Shown here one piece after another: positions 17,506-25,072 of a stretch of DNA of 37,091 bases. The translations under genes and the position numbers were made by a program. Positions within the stretch are counted from its first letter, which is position 1, and the number at the start of each line of letters is the position of its first letter. The stretch spans positions 1 through 37,091 of the forward strand of contig JAFRCK010000042.1 in the NCBI GenBank assembly GCA_017404385.1, in the 5' to 3' direction. The stretch is from Bacilli bacterium (GTDB taxonomy: Bacteria > Bacillota_I > Bacilli_A > RF39 > UBA660). Below the pieces are notes generated by a model. That model did not search any database, was not told where the DNA came from, and saw only the letters and a list, made by a program, of their open reading frames with translations.

Positions 17506-18582
17506 ATGGAAGCGTTTAAAGCGTATAATTTGCCAATAGATTATCAGTTAGACAAAGAGTTATTATCACTTATCTCAGAAGCAAATGAAAAATATGGTGA
17601 ATATAAGTCTAATTTGAAACATAGTAGATTTGATTCAAGATTTTTTTTAGATTCTATAATTTTAAGTGAAAGCTTAAAATCAACGCAAATTGAAGGAACT
17701 CAAATATCTCAAGATGAAATGTATTATTTAAAATATATGCCAAAGACAGATGAAACTAGTGAAATTCAAAATTTAAAAAAAGTGATTGATTTTTCAAAAA
17801 ATATATTAAATAAGAATGAAAGGTTAAATATTAAAAATGTCAATAGTATGCATAAAATATTATTAGATAGTGTTCGCGGTAATAATAAGGAGCCAGGAAA
17901 AATAAGAACAATTCAAAATTGGATTGGTCCGAAAGGATGTACTATTGAAGAAGCCATTTTTATTCCTCCAACACCAGAAGATGTTCCGATATTATTAGAT
18001 AATCTTTATAAGTATATGAATGATTTGTATATAGATCCTTTATTTATAAATATGGCCATATCCCATTCGCAATTTGAAACAATTCATGCTTATAGAGATG
18101 GTAATGGAAGATTAGGTAGAGCGTTAATACCCATTCAATTAGCTTTATTAACAAATGATGAACCTATTTTGTTTTTATCAGAGGTTCTCGAATTATATAA
18201 ACCAAGTTATCATAAATTTTTAAATGAGAGTAGAAAAGGGAATATGTTAGGTTTTATCAAATTTTTTCTTCAATGTATTATAGAACAATGTAATAATTAT
18301 ATTGCAAAAATAAATCGAATTCATAAGATTTATGAAAAAGATATGAAATCAGTTGAAGTTTTAAGAAGCAATGCTATATATAGAATAATGCCTGCAATAT
18401 TGCATCAGGTAGTTTTTACCAAGAAAGAAATAGAAGAAGAATCTGGTGTGTCTCGAAATAGGGTTTCAGATTTGATTGATAAACTTGTTGATATGGGAAT
18501 AATAGTAGAAGATTCGTCATATGCAAAACTTAGTTATAGATATAATGAAATATATAATGTTTTTGTAGGTAAAGATATATAA
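17506..18582 (+). CDS. Fic-domain AMP-transferase with C-terminal winged helix
   Basis: Fic proteins usually transfer AMP from ATP to a hydroxyl on a target protein. This 358-residue protein has the Fic/DOC N-terminal region, the self-inhibitory motif S59xxxE63G64 in helix KSTQIEG (class II layout), and the active-site loop H194AYRDGNGRLGR205. His194, the Asp and the GNGR nucleotide loop are intact, but the usual HPF is HAY. Residues about 305-355 form a winged helix (EIEEESGVSRNRVSDLIDKL) that may bind DNA. The start ATG 17506 follows AGAGGTGA; the upstream extension would lie in the palindrome. The gene stands alone, with no separate antitoxin, between two near-identical palindromes. Its target is unknown. 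Confidence 0.92.
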   Translation: MEAFKAYNLPIDYQLDKELLSLISEANEKYGEYKSNLKHSRFDSRFFLDSIILSESLKSTQIEGTQISQDEMYYLKYMPKTDETSEIQNLKKVIDFSKNILNKNERLNIKNVNSMHKILLDSVRGNNKEPGKIRTIQNWIGPKGCTIEEAIFIPPTPEDVPILLDNLYKYMNDLYIDPLFINMAISHSQFETIHAYRDGNGRLGRALIPIQLALLTNDEPILFLSEVLELYKPSYHKFLNESRKGNMLGFIKFFLQCIIEQCNNYIAKINRIHKIYEKDMKSVEVLRSNAIYRIMPAILHQVVFTKKEIEEESGVSRNRVSDLIDKLVDMGIIVEDSSYAKLSYRYNEIYNVFVGKDI

Positions 18583-18587
18583 ACAAT

Positions 18588-18625
18588 AAAAACGCACAAT
18601 ATTTATAGAATATTGTGCGTTTTTC
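18588..18625. terminator. 37-bp palindrome downstream of fic, bidirectional terminator
   Basis: The arms AAAAACGCACAATATT (18588-18603) and AATATTGTGCGTTTTT (18609-18624) pair perfectly around TATAG. T-rich tails exist on both strands, so it can end both fic and the convergent lemA remnant. It matches the palindrome at 17421-17457 at 32 of 37 positions. Confidence 0.85.
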
Positions 18626-18636
18626 TAAATTGCTAA

Positions 18637-19182
18637 TTATAATTTAAAATCATTTACAACATCATCTGTTAAATCTTTATTATCAAAATAAGGTTTTTCT
18701 TTATATTTTAATATAGTAGCCATAAGTAAATATGGGAATTTTTTAACAAGCTCATTATATTTTGTTATATTTTCATTATAGAATTTAATATAAGCGTTTA
18801 ATGATTCATCAATATCATTTATATCATAAAACATTTTATTAACATCTTCAGATTTATTTAATTCTTTATATTGCTTTTTAACATAATCTATTTTATTAAA
18901 TTTTTCAACTAATATTCTATGAATTTCAAAACTACTTTTATCCTTTTTCTTTAAATCCTCTAAATCATCAACTAATTCTTTATTAGTTTTTATTTTTTAT
19001 TTAATAATATTGTTTAATTTTAGGATTATATCATATTTATTTCTAAGTGCTTCATCGATTTTTCCATCCACTTCATTAATCTTAATAATATAATCTTGAA
19101 ACTTATTATAAATAATATTAATAAGTATAAATAATCCAAATAATATAATAATAATAACTAATAAAATAAACCAAAATTTCAT
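18637..19182 (-). pseudogene. lemA: LemA-family protein gene interrupted by an in-frame stop
   Basis: Read from 19182, the frame encodes an N-terminal TM helix (3-24) and the LemA opening NEVDGKIDEALRNKYDIILKL. It then meets TAA at 18997-18999 (codon 62). The same frame continues for 119 codons without another stop and carries the LemA C-terminal signature FYNENITKYNELVKKFPYL and KEKPYF, ending at 18637. Both halves share one frame, so a single nonsense substitution explains it better than an indel. A GAAGGTG site precedes the start. It may be a recent pseudogene, a sequencing or assembly error, or two separate peptides (an internal ATG exists at 18834). Confidence 0.82.
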
Positions 19183-19204
19183 TCTAACACCTTCTATTAT
19201 TTAA

Positions 19205-19213
19205 ATTATAACA
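19205..19213 (-). promoter_or_regulatory. Extended -10 promoter of lemA
   Basis: On the - strand TG-T-TATAAT lies 22 bp before the lemA start, the same arrangement as before the FemABX gene. It appears intact although the gene is interrupted. Confidence 0.55.
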
Positions 19214-19250
19214 AATAATAATTTTGGTTTCAATATAAAAATTAAAAGTC

Positions 19251-19580
19251 CTAGAAAATGTTTAAATACTCTATTTTTTCATCAAATTCAGCATAATTTA
19301 GATATATTAAAGGAATTAAATACCATTTTCCTGTGGAAGGATTACTGATTATTAAATGATCTCTTCCTGCTTGTTCAACAATACCAGTAAAAATATTATC
19401 TTTCCAATCGTTAGAATCAGGAAAAGTGCAATAGAATTTACCTATTTTTCCTTTATTTAGCCTTAATATATTTTCTATATAGGATTGTTCTTGATAAATA
19501 TTGTTGTTAACTGTAGGAGCAAATTCTTGATTTGGATAACCCCCTTGTGTTTGATAATTTGGATAATAATTATTATTCAT
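19251..19580 (-). CDS. gerQ: GerQ-like spore coat/germination protein
   Basis: GerQ is a spore-coat protein of Bacillus needed for normal function of the cortex hydrolase CwlJ. This 109-residue product has a Gln/Asn/Tyr/Pro-rich disordered N-terminus (1-30) and then the conserved GerQ domain, with SYIENILRLNKGK, FTGIVEQAGRDHLIISNP and GKWYLIPLIYLNYAEFDE. It is shorter than the roughly 180-residue B. subtilis protein, and the loss is all in the N-terminal part. The first Lys is residue 43, so the N-terminal lysines crosslinked by transglutaminase in B. subtilis are absent. GAGGTGA precedes the start. It is divergent from pduL. Confidence 0.87.
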   Translation of the reverse strand: MNNNYYPNYQTQGGYPNQEFAPTVNNNIYQEQSYIENILRLNKGKIGKFYCTFPDSNDWKDNIFTGIVEQAGRDHLIISNPSTGKWYLIPLIYLNYAEFDEKIEYLNIF

Positions 19581-19654
19581 ATATTCACCTCTAGTTAATT
19601 ATATTATTGTTATTTTTAGATTATTCATATATAATAATTATTGGTGATATATAT

Positions 19655-20218
19655 ATGAAAGTTAATATTGGAGTAAGTGCTAGACACGTTCATTTAAGTG
19701 AAGAAGATTTTAATATTTTATTTCCTAATCAAAAATTAGAAGTATACAAGGAATTATCTCAATATCCAAATTATGCATCTACGAAACAAATAACTTTAAA
19801 AAATGGTGATAGAGAAATAAAGAATGTTAGAGTAATAGGACCTTTTAGAAATGAAACACAAGTAGAGTTATCTAAAACAGATTGTTATTTCTTTAAAATA
19901 GATGCTCCTTTATGTAATTCTAGTGATTTAACTAGTGCTGCAGAAATAGAATTAGTTAGTGAGAATACATCTATTAAAAGAAAGAGTGTTATTGTGCAAA
20001 ATAGACATATTCATATATCTCCTGAAGAAGCAAGTAAATATGGTTTTACAAATGATCAAATAGTTAGGGTAAAGATAGATTCAGTTAAAGGTGGAATTAT
20101 GGATAATGTTCATATTAAAGTTGGAGATAAATTTAAATTTGAACTTCAATTAGATACAGATGATGCGAATGCATTTATGGTTGATAAGAACAGTGAGGCT
20201 GAGATATTAAATGATTAA
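19655..20218 (+). CDS. pduL: PduL-type phosphate acyltransferase
   Basis: PduL converts acyl-CoA and phosphate to acyl-phosphate and CoA, and can replace Pta in acetate formation. The product is 187 residues with the paired metal-binding motifs SARHVHLS (H11, H13) and NRHIHISPEEA (H118, H120) of the two beta-barrel halves. The start is ATG 19655, after GGTGAT; the upstream in-frame extension has no good site. The protein begins directly with the catalytic fold, so there is no encapsulation peptide and it is probably cytosolic. It overlaps trmL by 8 nt. No microcompartment genes are visible. Confidence 0.9.
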   Translation: MKVNIGVSARHVHLSEEDFNILFPNQKLEVYKELSQYPNYASTKQITLKNGDREIKNVRVIGPFRNETQVELSKTDCYFFKIDAPLCNSSDLTSAAEIELVSENTSIKRKSVIVQNRHIHISPEEASKYGFTNDQIVRVKIDSVKGGIMDNVHIKVGDKFKFELQLDTDDANAFMVDKNSEAEILND

Positions 20219-20720
20219 TATAGTGCTATATGAACCAGAAATACCTGGGAACACAGGTAATATCATGAGAACAGCAGTCGCAACTAATTCTAAACTTCAT
20301 TTAATTGAACCATTAGGTTTTTCTTTAGATGAAAAATATTTAAAAAGAAGTTCTGCTAATTATATGGATAGACTAAATTATGAAGTATATCCAAATTGGG
20401 ATGATTTTAAATCTAAAAATAAAGGGACATTTTATTATTTGACTAGATATGGTAAGAAACCACATACTTCTTTTGATTATTCAGATTCAAACGAAAATAT
20501 ATATTTAGTTTTTGGAAAAGAAAGTACTGGTATTCCAAAAGAAATTCTTAGAAATGATTTAGATAGATGCATGAGAATGCCAATGACTAAAGATGTTAGA
20601 GCACTTAATCTTTCTAATACTGTTGCTATAATGGTATATGAAGTATTAAGGCAACAAAACTATAATGATTTGTTATTAACAGAACCTCATAAAAGTGAAG
20701 ATTATATAATTGAGGATTAG
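20211..20720 (+). CDS. trmL: tRNA (cytidine(34)-2'-O)-methyltransferase, SPOUT family
   Basis: TrmL methylates the 2'-O of the wobble nucleotide in certain leucine tRNAs using S-adenosylmethionine. The product is 169 residues with the SPOUT landmarks NTGNIMRTA near the start, LVFGKESTGIP in the middle and MRMPMTKDVRALNLSNTVAI in the trefoil-knot region. It begins within the last codons of pduL (overlap ATGATTAA), so the two are coupled. The next gene has its own strong promoter, which ends this small operon. Confidence 0.93.
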   Translation: MINIVLYEPEIPGNTGNIMRTAVATNSKLHLIEPLGFSLDEKYLKRSSANYMDRLNYEVYPNWDDFKSKNKGTFYYLTRYGKKPHTSFDYSDSNENIYLVFGKESTGIPKEILRNDLDRCMRMPMTKDVRALNLSNTVAIMVYEVLRQQNYNDLLLTEPHKSEDYIIED

Positions 20721-20743
20721 AGTGTAAAATATAGTATAAAATA

Positions 20744-20772
20744 TTGACAAAAATTAAAAAAAAATATATTAT
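20744..20772 (+). promoter_or_regulatory. Strong promoter of the first T4SS-like gene
   Basis: A perfect TTGACA (20744-20749) and TATTAT (20767-20772) are spaced by 17 bp. The promoter lies 32 bp before the start codon and is followed by a GAGAGGAG ribosome binding site. It is the best consensus -35 in the window and implies high expression of the small pilin-like protein. Confidence 0.85.
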
Positions 20773-20803
20773 AAAAGTAAGTTACAGAGAGGAGAGGAAT
20801 AAT

Positions 20804-21217
20804 ATGGGTAATTTAATTAATTTGTTAGAAGTAACTAATAGTGATTTAATAAAAGGTAAACCATGTGAACCAGGAAGTAACACTTTATTTATCTTTCAAA
20901 TTGCATATACAGTAGTTTTAATTATTCAAATTGCAGTTCCTTTTGTTTTAATAGTTTTAGGATCTATAGATTTCTTTAAATCTGTAGTAGCAGGTGATGA
21001 AAAGGAAATGAAACAAAAAAGAAAACCATTTGTTCAACGTTTAATCGCAGCAATAGTTATTTTTATAATACCTTTTATTGTTTCATTAATTATTACAACA
21101 TTCTTTAAAAATTCGGATTTTGCTACTTGCTGGACAAATGCAAAAGATAGAAATATTGATATTCCAACTGCAGATAACATTCTTAATGATTCAAATACAT
21201 CTACTAATGAAAATTAA
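20804..21217 (+). CDS. VirB2/TrbC-like pilin-type two-TM protein
   Basis: This 137-residue protein has two TM helices (about 28-58 and 76-101) joined by a Lys-rich cytoplasmic loop (KEMKQKRKPF), with both termini outside. The size and TM hairpin resemble VirB2/TrbC pilins, although no classical signal peptide is present. The motif LGSIDFFK (52-59) and the second helix FVQRLIAAIVIFIIPF recur in the C-terminus of the Cys-rich protein at 22857-25061. Cys21 and Cys109 flank the hairpin on the outer side and could form a disulfide. The start is ATG 20804; the longer frame begins inside the promoter. It is monocistronic and strongly promoted, as expected of a structural subunit. Pilin function is inferred. 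Confidence 0.72.
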   Translation: MGNLINLLEVTNSDLIKGKPCEPGSNTLFIFQIAYTVVLIIQIAVPFVLIVLGSIDFFKSVVAGDEKEMKQKRKPFVQRLIAAIVIFIIPFIVSLIITTFFKNSDFATCWTNAKDRNIDIPTADNILNDSNTSTNEN

Positions 21218-21224
21218 TAAATAC

Positions 21225-21257
21225 AAAAAAATGCACATCAGATGTGTATTTTTTTTG
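21225..21257 (+). terminator. Rho-independent terminator after the pilin-like gene
   Basis: AAAATGCACATC pairs with GATGTGTATTTT (one G-T wobble) and is followed by a T-run. It starts 7 bp after the stop codon. Confidence 0.82.
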
Positions 21258-21274
21258 TTTTTAACAAAATAGTA

Positions 21275-21283
21275 TGATAATAT
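21275..21283 (+). promoter_or_regulatory. Possible extended -10 promoter
   Basis: TG-A-TAATAT lies 18 bp before the ATG of the membrane protein gene. A T-tract from the preceding terminator occupies the -35 region. Confidence 0.4.
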
Positions 21284-21301
21284 ATTAAATAGGTGGTAAT
21301 A

Positions 21302-22759
21302 ATGAAAAATAAAAAGACTTATATTATTTTTAGCACTTTAATAATAATATTTTCAGTTTGTATAGTTGATATAGTATTACAAAATGATTCGTTTTCTGCT
21401 ATTAAAATAGGCGATTATATTTTACATAACGGTATAGATTTTGTAGAACACTTTAATTATGATAATACTTTGGTATGGCATAATTCAAGATGGTTATTCA
21501 ATATTATTATTTCTCTATTTCATAGTTCTTTTGGATTATATGGAGTATATTATTTTACAATGATAATGAATGCAATTATTGGTTTAACGATTTTTAATTG
21601 TCTATTAAAAAGAAAAAACAATATAATTCTATCATTTTTTATTAGTATTTTTACTTTATATTTAACAGCTCCATATGTTACTGGAAGAGCACAAATTGTT
21701 TCGTTTTTATTATTCTTTCTTGAGATTTATTCAATAGAACAATTAATTGATACAAATAAAAAAAGATATATTGTGTATATAGTCTTATCATCTATTTTAA
21801 TAGCGAATATTCATACTACAGTTTGGCCAATGACTATGGTATTATTTATTCCTTATTTTTTAGAGTATTTTCTTTCTAAAACAAAGCTTATGAAGAAAAC
21901 AAAATCATTTTATTTAAATATTAGTAATATCAAGTTTTTGTTAATAACATTTATACTTGTATGTTTTTCTGGTCTACTTACCCCTTTGGGTAGTACTCCA
22001 TATACATATATGTTTAAAACAATGAGTGGTATATCTACGAAATTTATTTCAGAACTACAAATGCCTAATATATTTACTAATCATAGATTTCTAATTATTA
22101 CAATTATACTTATATTGTTATTTGTTAAAAACAAAAATAAGATTAAAATATCTGATTTATTTATGATAATTGGATTGTTTATAATGTCAATTATGGCTGG
22201 AAGAAACATTGGATTCTTATATTATATTGGGGCTTTTATAATAGTAAGATTAATTACTCAAACATTATCAAAACATAGAGATAGTATTGAAAAAATAACT
22301 GATAGACTTAACAAAGTTAATTATCCATTTATATTTATATCAATAGTTATAATTAGTGCATCTCTATATAATTTTTCATTAAATTATAATAAAAATCTTG
22401 TAGATGAGAAAGAATATCCAGTTGGAGCAAGTAACTATATATTAGATAATTTAGACCTAAATAATATAAGAATTTATAATGGTTTTCATGCGGGATCTTA
22501 TCTAGAATATAGGGGTATAAAAGTATTCTTGGATTCAAGATCAGAAGTATATACTAAGGAGTTTAATAATACAACTATTTTAGATGATTTTTATGATATT
22601 AATTACGGAAAAAAGAGTTATTATGAAGTTTTTAAAAAATATAATTTTACTCACATTTTGGTCTATAAAACTGAAATAATAAATCAGTATATTCAATATG
22701 ATTCAAACTATAAAAAAATATATGAAGATGATAATTTTATATTATATGAAAAAATATAA
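21302..22759 (+). CDS. Polytopic membrane protein, GT-C glycosyltransferase-like
   Basis: This 485-residue protein has about ten or eleven TM helices and a C-terminal outer domain of about 110 residues. The N-terminal part (GDYILHNGIDFVEHFNY, then WHNSRWLFNII) and the C-terminal part (NGFHAGSYLEYRGIKVFLDS, HILVYKTEI) follow the layout of uncharacterised GT-C-type membrane glycosyltransferases that use lipid-linked sugars. Family membership is judged by pattern only. The start ATG 21302 follows AGGTGG. The gene lies between the two genes that encode the shared pilin-like hairpin, so it may modify a surface component of that system. It could also be unrelated. Confidence 0.6.
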   Translation: MKNKKTYIIFSTLIIIFSVCIVDIVLQNDSFSAIKIGDYILHNGIDFVEHFNYDNTLVWHNSRWLFNIIISLFHSSFGLYGVYYFTMIMNAIIGLTIFNCLLKRKNNIILSFFISIFTLYLTAPYVTGRAQIVSFLLFFLEIYSIEQLIDTNKKRYIVYIVLSSILIANIHTTVWPMTMVLFIPYFLEYFLSKTKLMKKTKSFYLNISNIKFLLITFILVCFSGLLTPLGSTPYTYMFKTMSGISTKFISELQMPNIFTNHRFLIITIILILLFVKNKNKIKISDLFMIIGLFIMSIMAGRNIGFLYYIGAFIIVRLITQTLSKHRDSIEKITDRLNKVNYPFIFISIVIISASLYNFSLNYNKNLVDEKEYPVGASNYILDNLDLNNIRIYNGFHAGSYLEYRGIKVFLDSRSEVYTKEFNNTTILDDFYDINYGKKSYYEVFKKYNFTHILVYKTEIINQYIQYDSNYKKIYEDDNFILYEKI

Positions 22760-22778
22760 AAATTATCATCTTTTTTTT
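22725..22778 (+). terminator. Rho-independent terminator overlapping the end of the membrane protein gene
   Basis: AAGATGATAATTTT (22725-22738) pairs with AAAATTATCATCTT (22759-22772) across a 20-nt loop, followed by a T-run. The left arm and the loop are coding sequence. Confidence 0.75.
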
Positions 22779-22798
22779 ATAAAAATGGGCTAGTTTTA

Positions 22799-22828
22799 TT
22801 GCTTTATTTAGTATATCTATGATATACT
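22799..22828 (+). promoter_or_regulatory. Main T4SS operon promoter with dyad over the -10
   Basis: TTGCTT (22799-22804) and TATACT (22823-22828) are 18 bp apart, with TG before the -10 (TGATATACT). A perfect dyad AGTATATC-TAT-GATATACT (22810-22828) covers the spacer and -10. This is the expected place for a repressor operator, or it may be a chance AT-rich palindrome. Confidence 0.55.
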
Positions 22829-22856
22829 AATAAATATAGTAAAGGTGTGATTCTAT

Positions 22857-25061
22857 ATGAAAAAGAAAGCTTTATTCTCATTCGTGCTTTTTGTTTTGTT
22901 TTCTATTTTTAGTACAAGAGTAAAAGCAAATAATTGTTATTATTCTTCACCATTTCTTGGAGTATATAGAAAGGCAAACTCAGATATTGCAATACAAATT
23001 ACTGATATATCTCCAGATTTAAATAATTTATATATATATAATGGTTCTGAATACTGCAGTAAAGCTTTTTGTGTTAGAGATGCTGTTATTACATCAGATG
23101 AAAATGGCGTTTTTAATATTAAAGGTGTAGATGGTAACATCATTCCAATGGGAGAAATTTCAGAAACTGCTGGTCTAAAAATGCACGCATATAAATATTT
23201 GTTTTTAGATGTTTATAATGACTTTAGAAGTAATGAACATACATATAATTCAGGTTATGATAATTCAATAAACAACTGGCATCTAGCATATGCTTCGGTT
23301 GATTCAATGCATTCTTTTGGTTTGTTTCAAGAAGATGGTACTATAGATCTTTCAACAGCAACTCCAGAGGAAAAATTAAAACATATGGATAACCCTTTAA
23401 CTACTCCGGGCAATAAATTGTTTAAGACTAACAAATGTCCTAGATATATTATTATTTCAAAAGAAAAAACACCATTACTATCTACAGATCCGTTTACTTA
23501 TCCATTTAAAATTGAAGAAAGATCTTTGTATGACATAGACGCAATTATAAGTTCATTGCCTGGTTATAATTTAAAATCTACTGGTGCACTTGAATTAGGT
23601 GATAATTATCTATATCAAAGTCTTTATTCAACATATGAAGTTTTTGATGATTCTGTAGAAGATATGATAAAACATATGTCTTTCTCCCCAGATAGCATAG
23701 TATTGGCACTTACAGATTTTAATATGTACTATGATAATGAAAAACAAATAAAGGAAGCAAAAGATTATAATAAATCTATAGTTATAGAAAATCTAAAGGA
23801 ATTAGTAAATATAACAATAAATAGATGGGGGCAAATAGTGGAACACTATGAAGAACAATTGAAAAAAAATTGCGCATCTGCACCTCACGAATGGTTTGAT
23901 TATGTAAATTTAAAAAACTATAGTGATAAAGATAGGGATTCATTCTTAAAATATGTGGATAGAAATTGGCCAGATTATAAAGTAGATGCTGACCTTCCTG
24001 AAACAGAGATATCTAGAAAATTTGATGTAGGAATGCCTGAGTTATGTTGGAATACACGTAGAGATTTGGCAAAAGCATTTTATACAGGCGGTACATATAG
24101 TTTATTATCATTTTTTGATAGAAATGGAGATGCAAAAGATTATACAGCCGCTTCAAAAAAAGGAAGCCAATATATAATTCCAATAGCAACTGAAGAGTAT
24201 AAAATGAAATTTAGTGAAACTATAGCCAGTAAATATAAAAAACTTAATTGGTACTATTTCGCTTTAATTTATGGAGTGGATGTTCCTTTTGAGGAGTTTA
24301 AAACATCAAATAAGACAGTAGAAGATTTGGAAGATAAGTATAAAGAAAAAGAGGAATCTTGTAAAATTCAGGATATTCTTTTGGCAGATCAGTGTGCTTA
24401 TTTATGTAAGAATCCAGATACAAACAAAATCGAATCAAAATATTATGAAGAAAATTGTAAAACAAAAAAAGACGAAATTTATAAAAAATGCAAAGAATCG
24501 TATGATGCATGTAATTGTGCAGATTGTGAAAATAGTAGTAAGAATCCTGTTGATGAGGCAAAAATTGCCTGTAGAGATAACTGTAAAAAATGTATAGCAG
24601 ATAAAAAAGGAAGCTATGTGTATTCAGATTGGTTAAGTGTTTATCATGATTCTATTAAAAAATGTGGTGAAGCGGAAAAAAGTGTTAAAGATCAAATATC
24701 AAAAAATCAACAACTATATGATTTTGATTCTGTTGAACCAATGAATATTATTTGGCATCCAATAGGATATGATGGAAATTGCGATGATGTTATTTTTTTA
24801 CATTATATATGGAATGTAATAATAATTGGAGCTCCATTTTTAGTTATAATACTAGGATCTATAGATTTTTTTAAAAATATAATTAATTCAAATGATGATC
24901 AAAAAAGAAAGAATAAAAAGAATTTTATTAGAAGATTAATTGCACTAGTTCTATTAATACTAGTACCATTTATTATTAAATTAATAGTTAGTAATTTGGC
25001 ACCAAAGAATAGTAGCGCAAGTAACATAAAATTAATGCAATGTATTGTAAATGGCGAGTAA
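22857..25061 (+). CDS. Secreted Cys-rich protein with C-terminal VirB2-like TM hairpin
   Basis: This 734-residue protein has a signal peptide (1-25), a long extracellular region and two TM helices near the C-terminus (about 645-675 and 690-715). It contains about 20 cysteines, twelve of them between residues 501 and 603 with spacings such as CAYLC, CNCADC and CRDNCKKC. The last 95 residues repeat the hairpin of the 137-residue pilin-like protein: LGSIDFFK (666-673), a Lys-rich loop, FIRRLIALVLLILVPF, and flanking C642 and C729. I do not recognise the large domain. It starts the operon with VirB6, VirB3, TraC-N and VirB4, after AAAGGTG. It may be a minor pilin, an adhesin or a tip subunit. Confidence 0.7.
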   Translation: MKKKALFSFVLFVLFSIFSTRVKANNCYYSSPFLGVYRKANSDIAIQITDISPDLNNLYIYNGSEYCSKAFCVRDAVITSDENGVFNIKGVDGNIIPMGEISETAGLKMHAYKYLFLDVYNDFRSNEHTYNSGYDNSINNWHLAYASVDSMHSFGLFQEDGTIDLSTATPEEKLKHMDNPLTTPGNKLFKTNKCPRYIIISKEKTPLLSTDPFTYPFKIEERSLYDIDAIISSLPGYNLKSTGALELGDNYLYQSLYSTYEVFDDSVEDMIKHMSFSPDSIVLALTDFNMYYDNEKQIKEAKDYNKSIVIENLKELVNITINRWGQIVEHYEEQLKKNCASAPHEWFDYVNLKNYSDKDRDSFLKYVDRNWPDYKVDADLPETEISRKFDVGMPELCWNTRRDLAKAFYTGGTYSLLSFFDRNGDAKDYTAASKKGSQYIIPIATEEYKMKFSETIASKYKKLNWYYFALIYGVDVPFEEFKTSNKTVEDLEDKYKEKEESCKIQDILLADQCAYLCKNPDTNKIESKYYEENCKTKKDEIYKKCKESYDACNCADCENSSKNPVDEAKIACRDNCKKCIADKKGSYVYSDWLSVYHDSIKKCGEAEKSVKDQISKNQQLYDFDSVEPMNIIWHPIGYDGNCDDVIFLHYIWNVIIIGAPFLVIILGSIDFFKNIINSNDDQKRKNKKNFIRRLIALVLLILVPFIIKLIVSNLAPKNSSASNIKLMQCIVNGE

Positions 25062-25072
25062 GGAGGTAAAAA

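Noticed and set aside
17506..18582. Fic protein as an effector of the nearby T4SS
   Set aside because: It is on a separate unit, more than 2 kb and five genes away, has no secretion-signal-like domain (no BID), and carries a DNA-binding-type winged helix instead.
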